Part shown: positions 1 through 9,213 of the stretch, one piece after another
Layout: every line of letters begins with the position of its first letter
Numbering within the stretch: position 1 is the stretch's first letter
Source of the DNA: Shewanella sp. MR-4
GTDB taxonomy: Bacteria; Pseudomonadota; Gammaproteobacteria; Enterobacterales; Shewanellaceae
Reading direction: 5' to 3'
Assembly (NCBI RefSeq): GCF_000014685.1
Contig: NC_008321.1
Span: forward strand, 3,717,001 to 3,781,000
Length of the DNA: 64,000 nucleotides
Program-made: the position numbers and the translations under genes
Notes under the pieces: model-generated
Told to the model about the DNA's origin: nothing
What the model saw: the letters and a program-made list of their open reading frames with translations, nothing else
Database searches by the model: none

Positions 1-242
1 GCAACCCGATAGAGCTCTTGCCCAACTAAGGTCGGCTGCATTCGCCCCTCTGCGCTTACTAACAGAGGCTCACCCAAAATATCCGCCAATTTCTTCAGTT
101 GTAGCGAGACCGTCGGCTGAGTGAGATGCAAGGCGCGCGCGGCGGCTGAGATATTGCCAAGCCTGACGACCTGCACATAGACCTCAAGCAAACGAAAGCT
201 TAAGTGCCGAAGTTTAAGTTGGCCTTGGGATGATTTATCCAT
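1..242 (-). CDS. LysR-family transcriptional regulator, N-terminal part
   Basis: The first 80 codons read from an ATG at 242 and leave the window at base 1, so the effector domain is not visible. The visible part is a LysR winged helix-turn-helix: a helix with VYVQVVRLGNISAAARAL followed by the recognition helix TQPTVSLQLKKL. This is the classic LysR pattern in which the protein binds upstream of a divergent target. The divergent neighbour is an SbtA-type bicarbonate permease starting 137 bp away, so a carbon-responsive regulator of the CbbR/CmpR kind is a reasonable inference. The effector cannot be read from this fragment. Confidence 0.9.
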   Translation of the reverse strand, partial: MDKSSQGQLKLRHLSFRLLEVYVQVVRLGNISAAARALHLTQPTVSLQLKKLADILGEPLLVSAEGRMQPTLVGQELYRV

Positions 243-378
243 AGATTTTTATCTATACCTAATCTGCAAATAATTTATTTTTCAATATAGCGAATTGGGT
301 TCAGAATCTCCAGCCATCGATGCCCGTGGAACTTTCTCGGCGCATTATTCTGTTGATGTCGTTATTAATGAGATACTT

Positions 379-1338
379 ATGCCAGATATTGTCATTGCGT
401 TTTTCGCCTTAGGTTTACTCGCCGGTTTGGTTAAATCCGATCTTAAGGTCCCCCCCGCCATCTACGAAACCCTCTCGATTTTGTTAATGCTGACCTTAGG
501 GCTTAAGGGCGGTATGGCGCTGCACGGCCATACCCAAAACCTAGTGATCACCGAATTGGTTGCCGTTGTCGCCTTAGGCTTACTGATCCCCTTAGTGCTT
601 TACCCTGTGCTGACGCGCTTAGTGCAACTCGGTCGAACCGATGCCATCAGTATCGCCGCCCATTATGGGTCGGTGAGCGCGGGCACCTTTGCCGTGGTTC
701 TCGCCATGGTGGAAAAATCAGGGATGACATTAAGACCAGAAACCACCCTATACCTAGTGCTACTCGAACTGCCCGCGATTGTGGTTATGCTCTGGCTGCA
801 CAGATACTTAAGCTCAAAACAGGCGGGGCAAGATGCCGCGCCAACGGCCCATAAATCCAGTGTGTTGCACGAGGCGCTAACCAGCCGTGGCGTCGTGCTA
901 CTGGTTGGCGGTGTCGTGATAGGTTGGCTCTATGGCCCGACGGGACTTGCCCCTCTCACACCAGTGCTGCTCGGCGGCTTTAAAACCCTACTGGCACTGT
1001 TTTTACTAGAGATGGGCTTAGTCACGGCAAAAGTTTGCTTACCACTGCCACTACAACAATGGCGTCTGTTAGTATTTGCCGCCGTAACGCCGTTTATCTT
1101 GGCATGGTGTGGTATCGGAGTCGGTTTGTGGTTGGAATTGCCCGAAGGTAGCATCTTAATACTTGCGGCCTTAAGTGCCAGCGCCTCCTATATTGCAGCG
1201 CCTGCCGCTATCCGCGCCGCGATTCCCGAGGCCAATATCGGTTTAGCGATGCTGGCATCGCTGGGGATTACCTTCCCGGTAAACGTGCTAATCGGTTTGC
1301 CCCTGTATCAGCACTGGGTGATACAAATTACCGCTTAA
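379..1338 (+). CDS. Sodium-dependent bicarbonate permease, SbtA family
   Basis: A hydrophobic protein of 319 residues with about ten membrane segments, matching the SbtA/DUF897 family of Na+-dependent bicarbonate transporters in the inner membrane. Family-type stretches include LTLGLKGGMAL near residue 45 and ASASYIAAPAAIRAAIPEAN in the C-terminal half. The open frame extends upstream to a TTG at 295, but those 28 residues are polar and unlike the family. The ATG at 379 begins directly before the first membrane helix and is preferred. It is divergent from a LysR gene and followed by a strong hairpin. Substrate assignment rests on family recognition only. Confidence 0.82.
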   Translation: MPDIVIAFFALGLLAGLVKSDLKVPPAIYETLSILLMLTLGLKGGMALHGHTQNLVITELVAVVALGLLIPLVLYPVLTRLVQLGRTDAISIAAHYGSVSAGTFAVVLAMVEKSGMTLRPETTLYLVLLELPAIVVMLWLHRYLSSKQAGQDAAPTAHKSSVLHEALTSRGVVLLVGGVVIGWLYGPTGLAPLTPVLLGGFKTLLALFLLEMGLVTAKVCLPLPLQQWRLLVFAAVTPFILAWCGIGVGLWLELPEGSILILAALSASASYIAAPAAIRAAIPEANIGLAMLASLGITFPVNVLIGLPLYQHWVIQITA

Positions 1339-1350
1339 ACTTCGCCCATA

Positions 1351-1378
1351 AAAAAGGGAGACGACAGTCTCCCTTTTT
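1351..1378. terminator. Bidirectional intrinsic terminator
   Basis: A perfect 12-bp stem AAAAAGGGAGAC / GTCTCCCTTTTT with a 4-nt loop lies between the convergent permease and GGDEF genes. The A-run on one side and T-run on the other allow it to work in both directions. Confidence 0.85.
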
Positions 1379-1419
1379 AGCTTTTCAATCTGCTTATCAC
1401 TGAACCAACGCCCAATCCA

Positions 1420-2391
1420 CTAGGGCTTATCCAAGTGGTGTAAGGCTTTGTTTTCATACATAGCCCGGTCGGCGGTATCGAGTAAATCCTCAAGGTTCAT
1501 ATCGGATTCTGGCGACCAATGGGCAACACCGATACTGGTTTCTAACGGGCGTTGCTGCGGACGTTGCTGATTATATTGCTCAAGCAATAACTTAAAACGC
1601 TCGATGGCAAAACTGACGGTATCAGGCTGCACAAAACTGAGCAGCACCACAAACTCATCTCCGCCCAATCTGGCTATCACATCGGACTCTCTAAACGCTG
1701 CCATTAAAATATGGGCAAAATCATAGAGCACTTGGTCGCCCTTACGATGGCCAAAGCTGTCGTTTACTTCTTTAAAAAAGTCGAGGTCAAAAAACACTAA
1801 CGCCGCTTTTGCGTTAGTACGTCGACAACTGGCAAGAGATTGATAGGCTAGCAGTTCAAACCCACGCCGATTAGAGATCATGGTGAGCGGATCTAAGGTA
1901 TTTTGCGCGATAAACAGCAGTTCGGCTTCAACCATTTGCCCCAGATCCGTTAAGGTTTCAATGTCATCGTCGCTAAACTCCCGCGGCTCATTGCCGATTA
2001 AACACAGCGTCCCGACCCGATATTCCCCTTGAATGGTAAGAGGATAACCCGCATAAAACCGGATATGCGGAGGCTCGGTAACTAAGGGGTTATCGAAAAA
2101 ACGGGGATCCTTGAGGGCATCGTTAACGATAAACACGCCATCATGGTTAATAGCATGGGCGCAAAAGGAAATATCCCTTGGAGTTTCAGTCACCTCTAAC
2201 CCTTGGCGAGACTTAAACCACTGACGATTCGCGTCGACTAGGGTCACCACGCAAATCGGCAGGGCAAAGATCCGCCGCGTTAGCCGAGTGATCCTGTCGA
2301 ATCTTTCCTCGGCATCGGTATCGAGTACATTCAGCGCCCTCAGGGTGGCTAAACGTTGTAACTCATTCTCAGGAATGGGAGGTAATTGCAT
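1420..2391 (-). CDS. GAF-GGDEF diguanylate cyclase
   Basis: A 323-residue soluble protein. Residues about 20-150 form a GAF sensor domain (motifs DISFCAHAI and RFYAGYPL). Residues about 165-320 form a GGDEF domain that would make cyclic di-GMP from two GTP. The active site GGDEF is intact, and RESD sits exactly five residues before it, the position of the inhibitory I-site, so product inhibition is expected. FFDLDFFKEVND is the metal-binding strand. There is no signal peptide or membrane helix. The start ATG at 2391 has a GGAG ribosome site six bases upstream. The ligand of the GAF domain is unknown. Confidence 0.92.
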   Translation of the reverse strand: MQLPPIPENELQRLATLRALNVLDTDAEERFDRITRLTRRIFALPICVVTLVDANRQWFKSRQGLEVTETPRDISFCAHAINHDGVFIVNDALKDPRFFDNPLVTEPPHIRFYAGYPLTIQGEYRVGTLCLIGNEPREFSDDDIETLTDLGQMVEAELLFIAQNTLDPLTMISNRRGFELLAYQSLASCRRTNAKAALVFFDLDFFKEVNDSFGHRKGDQVLYDFAHILMAAFRESDVIARLGGDEFVVLLSFVQPDTVSFAIERFKLLLEQYNQQRPQQRPLETSIGVAHWSPESDMNLEDLLDTADRAMYENKALHHLDKP

Positions 2392-2450
2392 AGTACACTC
2401 CGCTAATGGCTCTCTAACAAGCTTAGACTAACTGCAAGGCCCACGTTGAT

Positions 2451-5315
2451 TTACTCAAGGATTGCCTGATAAATCACAACCACTCTCTCCGCGTGGGCAG
2501 CCACATCATCAAAGGCCAACTTACCGGCTTTTTGTTGCAGGGTGAGACGATGATTTTCATCCCGTAGCCAGCAATAACTCTGAGTCAAATGCTGCGCGCT
2601 CATGAGCGGCAAAAGCTCAAGCTCTGCCAGCACACCAAAAATACGCACGTTATCAGACCAAATCGACAATTCGGGATACTCATGTGCGTGAGCAAGCACT
2701 AAATATTGGGCGATAAACTCAATATCCGTGATCCCGCCGGGGCTCTGTTTTAAGTCGAATTCACCTTCGCTGACTTTAAGTAAATGGTCACGCATCTTTT
2801 GGCGCATCTCACGCACGGCCTTTTTCAGCTCGTCCTTGTCCCTTGATTGCTCAAGCACAGAGGCGCGGATCTGGCTAAATTTAGCCGCTAAACTATTATC
2901 GCCAAAAACAAAACGTGAGCGCACTAAGGCTTGATGTTCCCATGTCCAGGCCTCCTGCGCTTGATACTCACCAAAGCGCGCAATCTCACTCACCATTAAG
3001 CCCGATGCGCCAGACGGACGCAGGCGCATATCCACTTCATACAACTCACCCGAGGTGGTTCGGGTCGAGAATAAGTGCAAAATACGTTGAGCCAGTTTCA
3101 AATAAAAATGACCCACTTCTATCGGTCTATCGCCATTGGTAAGGCTGTTGGCCATATTTTCGGGCGCTTCGTAGAGGAAAACTAAATCCAGATCCGAACC
3201 GTAACCCAATTCGATACCGCCTAACTTGCCATAGCCTATGACCGCAAAGCCGGTGTCGTTGCCTTCTTCAAGATAACTGGGCACACCATGACGCACCGCC
3301 ACTTGTTGCCATGCCTGCATAACCACTTGCTCGATAATGGCTTCGGCCAAGAAGGTTAAGTGGTCACTCACCTGCATCACAGGTAAAACGCCTGTCACAT
3401 CGGCGGCAGCAATTTTCAGCTGTTGTGACAACTTAAACTGACGCAGCGCCTCCATTTGCTGCTCCATATCATCCTCAGGTACTCGCAGCAGATATTGGCG
3501 TAGCTCACTGGGGTAATCATCAAGCGAGGTTGTATCGTACAGATGCGCAGGGTCGATAAGCTCATCGAGCAACATCGGGAATTTAGCAAGCTGCGCCGCA
3601 ATCCAAGGACTGGCGCAGCACAGGCTCACAAGCTGTTGCCGTGCGCCGGGGTTTTCGCACAGTAACTCAAGATAGGTCGTGCGCGTCAGAATTTGCTCTA
3701 GCACCTTTGAGACAGGCTCGAAGGCCGCTGAAGGGCTCGGCTGATTGAGTAACTCGTCCAGCAACCTTGGCATTAATTTATCGAGGGTCTCACGACCACG
3801 GGGGCCAATCGAGCGTTTAGTCACGGTGTCACGCCAACTGCTGAGCAGCGGCCAGAGTTTATCGTCGTCAATCTGCTGCTCGGCGAGGAGGTTAATCGCG
3901 TGGTCGTCCTGCTGCACATTCCACAGCTGCGCAGTCCAATGCTCGGCTTTCTCCTCCCCTTCTTCACCGCCCACTGTGGCTTTAAAATGGCGATGAATTT
4001 TCGCCATCGCCGCCTCGATATGGGTGCGAAGATCGGTTTCGTTGGTCATATCCAGCACTGCGCAAAGTCTTGCCCAATCGAGGGGATTATTTGGCAGTGT
4101 CTGGGTTTGCTTATCATCAATCGCCTGTAACAGGTTCTCGACTCGGCGCAGTAATAAGTAGCTGTGTTTTAGCTCATCGACCGCTAAGTATTCGAATTGA
4201 CCTAGGCTGTAAAGGGTATCCATGGCCCCAAATAGGCTCTGCTGGCGCAGGGCGGGTTCACGACCGCCGCGGATCAGCTGAAAGCTTTGCACCACGAACT
4301 CCACCTCACGTATCCCGCCCGCACCGAGTTTAATATTGTCGGTTAACTGACGGCGACGCACTTCTTGGGCAATGAGTTGTTTCATTTTGCGCAGAGATTC
4401 AATCGCCGAGAAGTCGATATAACGGCGATAAACAAAGGGGCGCAGCAAGCTGTGTAATTCGTCGGAAAAATGGTTCCAAGGTCCGAGCGAACGGGCTTTA
4501 ACCATGGCATAGCGTTCCCAATCCCGCCCTTGCTCTTGGTAATAATCCTCAAGGCCACTAAAACTCACCACCAATGGACCACTTTCGCCGTAGGGACGCA
4601 GGCGCATGTCGACGCGGAACACAAACCCATCGACAGTAATTTGGTCGAGTAAATTAACTAGCCGCTGCCCCATACGGATGAAAAACTGTTGATTATCGAG
4701 GCTTCGGCGCCCCCCCACAGTTTCGCCATGTTCGGGGAAGGTAAAGATAAGGTCGATATCGGAGGAGAAGTTAAGCTCACGCCCACCGAGCTTGCCCATG
4801 CCCAAGATAAGCAAAGGCTGCGGGTTGCCCGCCTTATCCATAGGCGTGCCATATTGGGCACACATTTCTTTATAGAGCCAATCCCTTGCACCAATCACCA
4901 ACGCTTCGGCGAGTGCCGAGAGGTCCAGCAGTGATTCTTCTAAGCTGGCGTAATCTAAAAAATCTCGCCAGGCTAAACGCACCATTTGATAGTTACGGAA
5001 TCGACGTAATTGACGTTTTGCGAGGTCTTCAGTCGTCGCACTATTTAACTGTTCGTGTAGCTGGGCATCAAAGGTCTGCCGCTCCACTTGCTGTAGATCG
5101 CCTGCGAATAAAGTGTTAATCCACTCGGGTGACCGAGTTAACTGCGCTGCGATATAATCGCTTAATCCTAAAACGTTTTTCAGTTCTTGCTGCTGCGCAG
5201 GCGTTAAATTTGCCAGACCTTCTGACCATACTTCGGCGAGGCGTGCCCAATGACGATCTGAAGCTTGGGTAATGAGGGGAGACAATGACTTATTACTGTC
5301 TTTTTGTACGGCCAT
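2451..5315 (-). CDS. glnE: Glutamine synthetase adenylyltransferase/deadenylase
   Basis: GlnE adds AMP to, and removes it from, glutamine synthetase under control of the PII proteins. Two nucleotidyltransferase halves are visible. The N-terminal half has LGMGKLGGRELNFSSDIDL and the C-terminal half has IGYGKLGGIELGYGSDLDL, each with the G-S-D-x-D catalytic pattern and each followed by an R-L-R-P-x-G-x-SG motif. The reading frame is open 31 codons further up, but the ATG at 5315 has an AGGGA site and starts the conserved protein (954 residues, usual length about 950). Its partner PII protein GlnK is also in this window at 62.4 kb. In E. coli it neighbours ygiF; here a stress module separates the two. 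Confidence 0.95.
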   Translation of the reverse strand: MAVQKDSNKSLSPLITQASDRHWARLAEVWSEGLANLTPAQQQELKNVLGLSDYIAAQLTRSPEWINTLFAGDLQQVERQTFDAQLHEQLNSATTEDLAKRQLRRFRNYQMVRLAWRDFLDYASLEESLLDLSALAEALVIGARDWLYKEMCAQYGTPMDKAGNPQPLLILGMGKLGGRELNFSSDIDLIFTFPEHGETVGGRRSLDNQQFFIRMGQRLVNLLDQITVDGFVFRVDMRLRPYGESGPLVVSFSGLEDYYQEQGRDWERYAMVKARSLGPWNHFSDELHSLLRPFVYRRYIDFSAIESLRKMKQLIAQEVRRRQLTDNIKLGAGGIREVEFVVQSFQLIRGGREPALRQQSLFGAMDTLYSLGQFEYLAVDELKHSYLLLRRVENLLQAIDDKQTQTLPNNPLDWARLCAVLDMTNETDLRTHIEAAMAKIHRHFKATVGGEEGEEKAEHWTAQLWNVQQDDHAINLLAEQQIDDDKLWPLLSSWRDTVTKRSIGPRGRETLDKLMPRLLDELLNQPSPSAAFEPVSKVLEQILTRTTYLELLCENPGARQQLVSLCCASPWIAAQLAKFPMLLDELIDPAHLYDTTSLDDYPSELRQYLLRVPEDDMEQQMEALRQFKLSQQLKIAAADVTGVLPVMQVSDHLTFLAEAIIEQVVMQAWQQVAVRHGVPSYLEEGNDTGFAVIGYGKLGGIELGYGSDLDLVFLYEAPENMANSLTNGDRPIEVGHFYLKLAQRILHLFSTRTTSGELYEVDMRLRPSGASGLMVSEIARFGEYQAQEAWTWEHQALVRSRFVFGDNSLAAKFSQIRASVLEQSRDKDELKKAVREMRQKMRDHLLKVSEGEFDLKQSPGGITDIEFIAQYLVLAHAHEYPELSIWSDNVRIFGVLAELELLPLMSAQHLTQSYCWLRDENHRLTLQQKAGKLAFDDVAAHAERVVVIYQAILE

Positions 5316-5339
5316 AATAATCCCTAACAAATTTAAACG

Positions 5340-5368
5340 TCGACATATTATGTCGCAAATGATATAGA
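5340..5368 (+). promoter_or_regulatory. Candidate promoter with GACATA-T-TATGTC operator
   Basis: TCGACA (5340-5345), a 17-bp spacer and TATAGA (5363-5368) form a plausible plus-strand promoter for the lipoprotein operon starting at 5567. The palindrome GACATATTATGTC occupies 5342-5354 and so covers the end of the -35 hexamer. The same palindrome overlaps a -35 hexamer in the same register at 9214. The site is also only 26 bp upstream of the glnE start, so an effect on glnE is possible. The -10 box is weak (4 of 6). Confidence 0.55.
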
Positions 5369-5566
5369 ATGAAGTCACATCAGGTTTGATGCCTTTGCCA
5401 TGCATCAAGGCAAATTTCCCTCCATGGCAAACTCAACCCAAAAGAAGGTGGCCCCCTCTTTCTTGGCTGTTTAGGGTACTATAACCTGTGAGGCAAACAT
5501 ATTGGGCAAGTAGATTATTATTGTCCGCCCATATTTGAGTTTTATTTCAGCACTTTTGGAGAAAAC

Positions 5567-6544
5567 ATGGCAGGAATGCTAATGCGGGTTCTCACGTCGA
5601 TACTCATTTTGGCCGCGACCTTATCGCTTACGGGTTGTGGCGATGACAGGCCAGAGAAAATTGAGAAGTATCAACAACTCACTCAGCAGCGCCTCTCGAC
5701 ACTCAATACTATGCTTGAGGACGGTCAGGTACGTAACGCTAATCTGCTCAAGCAATATAGCAGTTTGCTCAAACAGCAAAAGCCCGATTTTGCGCCACTC
5801 TTGGATGAATTAGCCAAGGATTCCACCGCCGAAGGGCCAATGTATACGTCGCTGAAGCGCCGCTTAGACGATGCCAAAAACTCGGCTAACTTTACCGATC
5901 TCGACCAGCAACTCGCCGAGGTTGAGAATCTCTATCAAGCGGCCGATCCCAGCCTGTATAACGACATGCTTTCCGATCCCGTCAACGTGATTGCCGATAT
6001 GTCGGATGGCAAGCTTGCCCGCGTTAATGCCATCAGTCGTGAAGCGGCAGCCCTTGCCAATAATGCCGAAGATTTTGGCCCTGGTAGCCAATTGGTGGGT
6101 AACCCTGCTTACGGCAGCTGGCAGACAGACTCGAGCGGCATGTCTTTCTGGGCTTGGTACGGCATGTATTCGATGTTTTCGAATATTTTCCACCGCCCCA
6201 TTTATTACGACCGTTGGTCGGGTAACCGTGGCTACAGCTATTACAACGACGTAGGTCGCTATCGCTATACCTCGCCAAAACAAGCACAGGCGCAGGAAAA
6301 AACCTTCGAGCAGACCAAAAAACGTTTCGATTCTCAAGGGAAACGCTTCGACAGCCCCTATTCAAAATCGCGCACGGGTGCCACGGCTCTCTCCCGTGAG
6401 AGCAGCAGCGCGCCTAAAACCAATACCACAGCGAATAAGTCGAGCGCGCAGTCGGGCAGCAAATTCCGCTCAAATTATTCTAAAGACAGCAGTTTCCGTA
6501 ATTCCAGCAACCGCACGACCCGCAGTGTGCGCCGAGGCAAGTAA
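5567..6544 (+). CDS. Lipoprotein of the PspA/DUF350 module
   Basis: A 325-residue predicted lipoprotein. The signal peptide ends in the lipobox LTGC (Cys24). The first half is helical and charged (EKIEKYQQLTQQRLSTL). The middle has an aromatic stretch (SFWAWYGMYSMFSNIFHR), and the last 100 residues are rich in Ser, Arg, Lys and Asn and end in RSVRRGK. The tail recalls YgiB/YjfM (DUF1190) lipoproteins, which share the E. coli yjf neighbourhood, but I cannot show homology. A GGAG site precedes the ATG. It is 15 bp upstream of the DUF350 gene, in the same operon. Function unknown. Confidence 0.85.
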   Translation: MAGMLMRVLTSILILAATLSLTGCGDDRPEKIEKYQQLTQQRLSTLNTMLEDGQVRNANLLKQYSSLLKQQKPDFAPLLDELAKDSTAEGPMYTSLKRRLDDAKNSANFTDLDQQLAEVENLYQAADPSLYNDMLSDPVNVIADMSDGKLARVNAISREAAALANNAEDFGPGSQLVGNPAYGSWQTDSSGMSFWAWYGMYSMFSNIFHRPIYYDRWSGNRGYSYYNDVGRYRYTSPKQAQAQEKTFEQTKKRFDSQGKRFDSPYSKSRTGATALSRESSSAPKTNTTANKSSAQSGSKFRSNYSKDSSFRNSSNRTTRSVRRGK

Positions 6545-6559
6545 ACTAAAGGATCTCCC

Positions 6560-7459
6560 ATGACATTATTTCAGGATTTCGGTATCACACCAGAGCTAGT
6601 CACCATACTGGCAATTGACCTCACGATTGCGGTTATCTTATTGACATTAATGCGTTATTTGCAGGGTTGGAGCGTCAGAGTCAATAGCAGTAAAGAGCTG
6701 GCTGAACGCGATAACTTTGCCTTTGGGATCAGCACCGCCGGCGCTGTTGCCGCGCTCGGCATAGTGCTGACAGGCGCAATTACTGGCGCTGCTGCCCCCT
6801 CCTATTTAACCGAAGCCATTGGCATGAGTGCCTACGGGTTATTTGGTTTAGTGCTGATTAAACTCGGACGTTTTTTACACGACAAAATCGCGCTAAACGA
6901 GTTAGATAAGAATCAACAAATCCTTAAAGGCAACGTGTCTGTCGCCATTGTGGATGCGAGTGCTGCCATCGCTACCGCGATTATTATTCGTGCCGTACTG
7001 CTGTGGGCCGAGGATTTAACACTCGACACCTTTATTGCCATCTTCAGCGCCTTTGCGATTTCGCAGTTGATGCTAGTGCTGCTCACCCGCCTACGCGAAA
7101 AACGCTTCGCGAGTCGTAATCAAGACTCTTCCATGCAGCAAGCTCTCGCCCAAGGCCACACGGCATTAGCCATTCGCCATGCAGGCTTTATGATCGCCAT
7201 GGCACTTAGCTTTAATGCTGCGAGTCATTTTATCCTGTTCAACCCAACCGCCTATGTGACTAACATCATCGGTTGGTTAGTGTTCTCTATCATCATGTTG
7301 GTGGTACTGACACTGCTACTGTTTGTGATCAAAAAGCTGGTGCTGGCACGAATCGATTTGGCGGATGAGGTAGAGAGACAGCACAACATTGGTATCGCTG
7401 CTGTAGAAATGGCCATCAGTATTGCTATCGCACTTATTCTCACGGCCCTAATGGCGTAA
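6560..7459 (+). CDS. DUF350 membrane protein (YjfL-like, duplicated)
   Basis: An integral membrane protein of 299 residues with about eight hydrophobic segments in two similar halves. Each half carries the family pattern of a charged segment followed by a helix pair, for example KELAERDNFAFGISTAGAV in the first half. E. coli YjfL has a single DUF350 unit of about 130 residues, so this is the fused double form. The ATG has an AAGGAT site. The next gene begins 4 bp after its stop, which supports translational coupling. The biochemical role of DUF350 is not known; gene neighbourhoods link it to PspA and to spermidine-synthase-like proteins. Confidence 0.85.
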   Translation: MTLFQDFGITPELVTILAIDLTIAVILLTLMRYLQGWSVRVNSSKELAERDNFAFGISTAGAVAALGIVLTGAITGAAAPSYLTEAIGMSAYGLFGLVLIKLGRFLHDKIALNELDKNQQILKGNVSVAIVDASAAIATAIIIRAVLLWAEDLTLDTFIAIFSAFAISQLMLVLLTRLREKRFASRNQDSSMQQALAQGHTALAIRHAGFMIAMALSFNAASHFILFNPTAYVTNIIGWLVFSIIMLVVLTLLLFVIKKLVLARIDLADEVERQHNIGIAAVEMAISIAIALILTALMA

Positions 7460-7463
7460 TCCA

Positions 7464-9197
7464 ATGCACGAATCCCAAACAACTGGCTCAGCGACTCAAG
7501 CGGTAAAAACGAGTCGCCTAAGCTGGTTCGATGATGTCCTACTATTGGGCATTATGGCCGTACTCGCTGGGTGCGGCCTGATCTACGAATACCTGTTGTC
7601 CCACTACGCAGGCCGGATCTTAGGCGCGTTAGAAGCCGCCATTTACACTATGATCGGCCTGATGATCGTCTCCATGGGTCTTGGCGCCTTTGCCGCTCGC
7701 AAAATTAAAGATGCCTTTACCGGCTTTGTGGTGCTCGAACTCACGGTCGCGCTCTGTGGCTCGCTGGCGATTTTAATTACCGCTGCCGTGATAGGTTTGG
7801 GTCAGCAGCTGCCGATGCTTATCGCCTCCACCTTAGGCTTACCACCGGATCAACTGCCTGAAGGTGGCATGGTTGGTTCGCTACAAAAGCTGAGCGAATA
7901 TCTGCCCTATATCTGGGGCGTTTCGCTCGGCTTGATGATCGGGATGGAAATTCCGCTGATCGCGAGGGTGAGACAATCCCTTTCTGACGAGCATTTACTC
8001 CACAACGCGGGGACGATTTACGGCGCCGACTATATTGGCGCAGGCATTGGCGCGGCTATTTGGGTCGGCTTTATGCTGGCCATCGATATTCAACTCGCTG
8101 CCGCGCTGACCGCCAGCTTTAACTTGCTCGCCGGCTTTGTGTTTATCTGGCGTTTTTGGCCCAAGATCCAAAGGGCAAAATTATTGCTCGCAGGGCATTT
8201 TGTGGTCACGGGCGTATTATTGCTGCTCGCCATTCAAGGGCCGAGTTGGGAGCTGCAGTTCAACAATCTGCTCTATAAAGACAAAGTGGTTTACGCTAAG
8301 GCCACGCGTTTTCAACAACTCACCTTTACCGAGCGCTTACGCGGCAATGGCCTCTCCCCCATATACTCTTTGTATATCAATGGCCGATTACAGTTTTCGA
8401 GTATCGATGAGCATATCTACCATGCGTTTTTAGTTCACCCAACGCTTGCGGCCAGCGCTCGCCATAACAAAGTATTAATCATTGGTGGTGGTGATGGTCT
8501 GGGCCTAAAGCAAGTGCTGCGTTGGGAGCCTGAGCAAGTGACCTTGCTCGATCTTGATGCCGCATTGGTGCAACTCTTTAAAACGCCCGATACGGATATG
8601 CCTAAGCGTCTAAGCCAAGCCCTGTTAGCCCTCAATGGCAATGCCTTTAACGATCCTCGCGTTAAGGTGATCCACGACGACGCCTTTAATGGGGTCGATA
8701 AATTGATTGCCGCAGGAGATAAATACGATGCCATTATTGTGGACTTGCCCGATCCTAGCCATCCCGATTTAAATAAGCTCTATTCGGATTATTTCTATCG
8801 CAAGCTCAAGGAACTAATGAGCAGTGATGGCGCTCTGACTGTACAGTCAACCTCGCCCTATCACGCGCAAAAGGCCTTTATCTCGGTCGCGAAAACCTTG
8901 GCTTTAGCGGGGTTTGACGTAAAACAGTATCACCATAACGTCCCAAGCTTTGGAGAATGGGGCTGGAGCATTGCCACCCTATCGGGAAAAGATGCCCAGC
9001 ATCGCCTAGGCGAGCTGACAACACTACCGATAGCGGATGACTGGTTAACCTTAGGTTTAGTCAAAGGCGCCTTTGAATTTCCTGCCAATTTTTATCAGGA
9101 CGCCGCCAATATTAAGCCTAACGAACTGGGTTCGTTGCAGTTGTACCATTATCATCAACAGGCATGGTCCGAAACCCAAGGACTGGATCTTTTTTAA
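7464..9197 (+). CDS. Membrane-anchored spermidine-synthase-like protein
   Basis: 577 residues. The first 270 hold about seven membrane segments. The rest is a SpeE-type aminopropyltransferase fold with the nucleotide motif IIGGGDGLGLKQVL near residue 337, LLDLDAALVQL and the catalytic-loop region IIVDLPDPSHPDLNKLYSD near residue 425. Soluble SpeE transfers aminopropyl from decarboxylated S-adenosylmethionine to putrescine. Membrane-fused forms have been linked by neighbourhood to DUF350 and PspA, and their substrate is uncertain. Operon: lipoprotein, DUF350, this gene. It may make or modify a polyamine-like compound at the membrane (inference). Confidence 0.85.
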   Translation: MHESQTTGSATQAVKTSRLSWFDDVLLLGIMAVLAGCGLIYEYLLSHYAGRILGALEAAIYTMIGLMIVSMGLGAFAARKIKDAFTGFVVLELTVALCGSLAILITAAVIGLGQQLPMLIASTLGLPPDQLPEGGMVGSLQKLSEYLPYIWGVSLGLMIGMEIPLIARVRQSLSDEHLLHNAGTIYGADYIGAGIGAAIWVGFMLAIDIQLAAALTASFNLLAGFVFIWRFWPKIQRAKLLLAGHFVVTGVLLLLAIQGPSWELQFNNLLYKDKVVYAKATRFQQLTFTERLRGNGLSPIYSLYINGRLQFSSIDEHIYHAFLVHPTLAASARHNKVLIIGGGDGLGLKQVLRWEPEQVTLLDLDAALVQLFKTPDTDMPKRLSQALLALNGNAFNDPRVKVIHDDAFNGVDKLIAAGDKYDAIIVDLPDPSHPDLNKLYSDYFYRKLKELMSSDGALTVQSTSPYHAQKAFISVAKTLALAGFDVKQYHHNVPSFGEWGWSIATLSGKDAQHRLGELTTLPIADDWLTLGLVKGAFEFPANFYQDAANIKPNELGSLQLYHYHQQAWSETQGLDLF

Positions 9198-9213
9198 CGG
9201 ATGAAGATAGTGC

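Noticed and set aside
5864..6337. Long antisense frame (157 codons) opposite the lipoprotein gene
   Set aside because: It is the shadow of a real gene with a signal peptide and ribosome site on the plus strand; it has no site or motif of its own.
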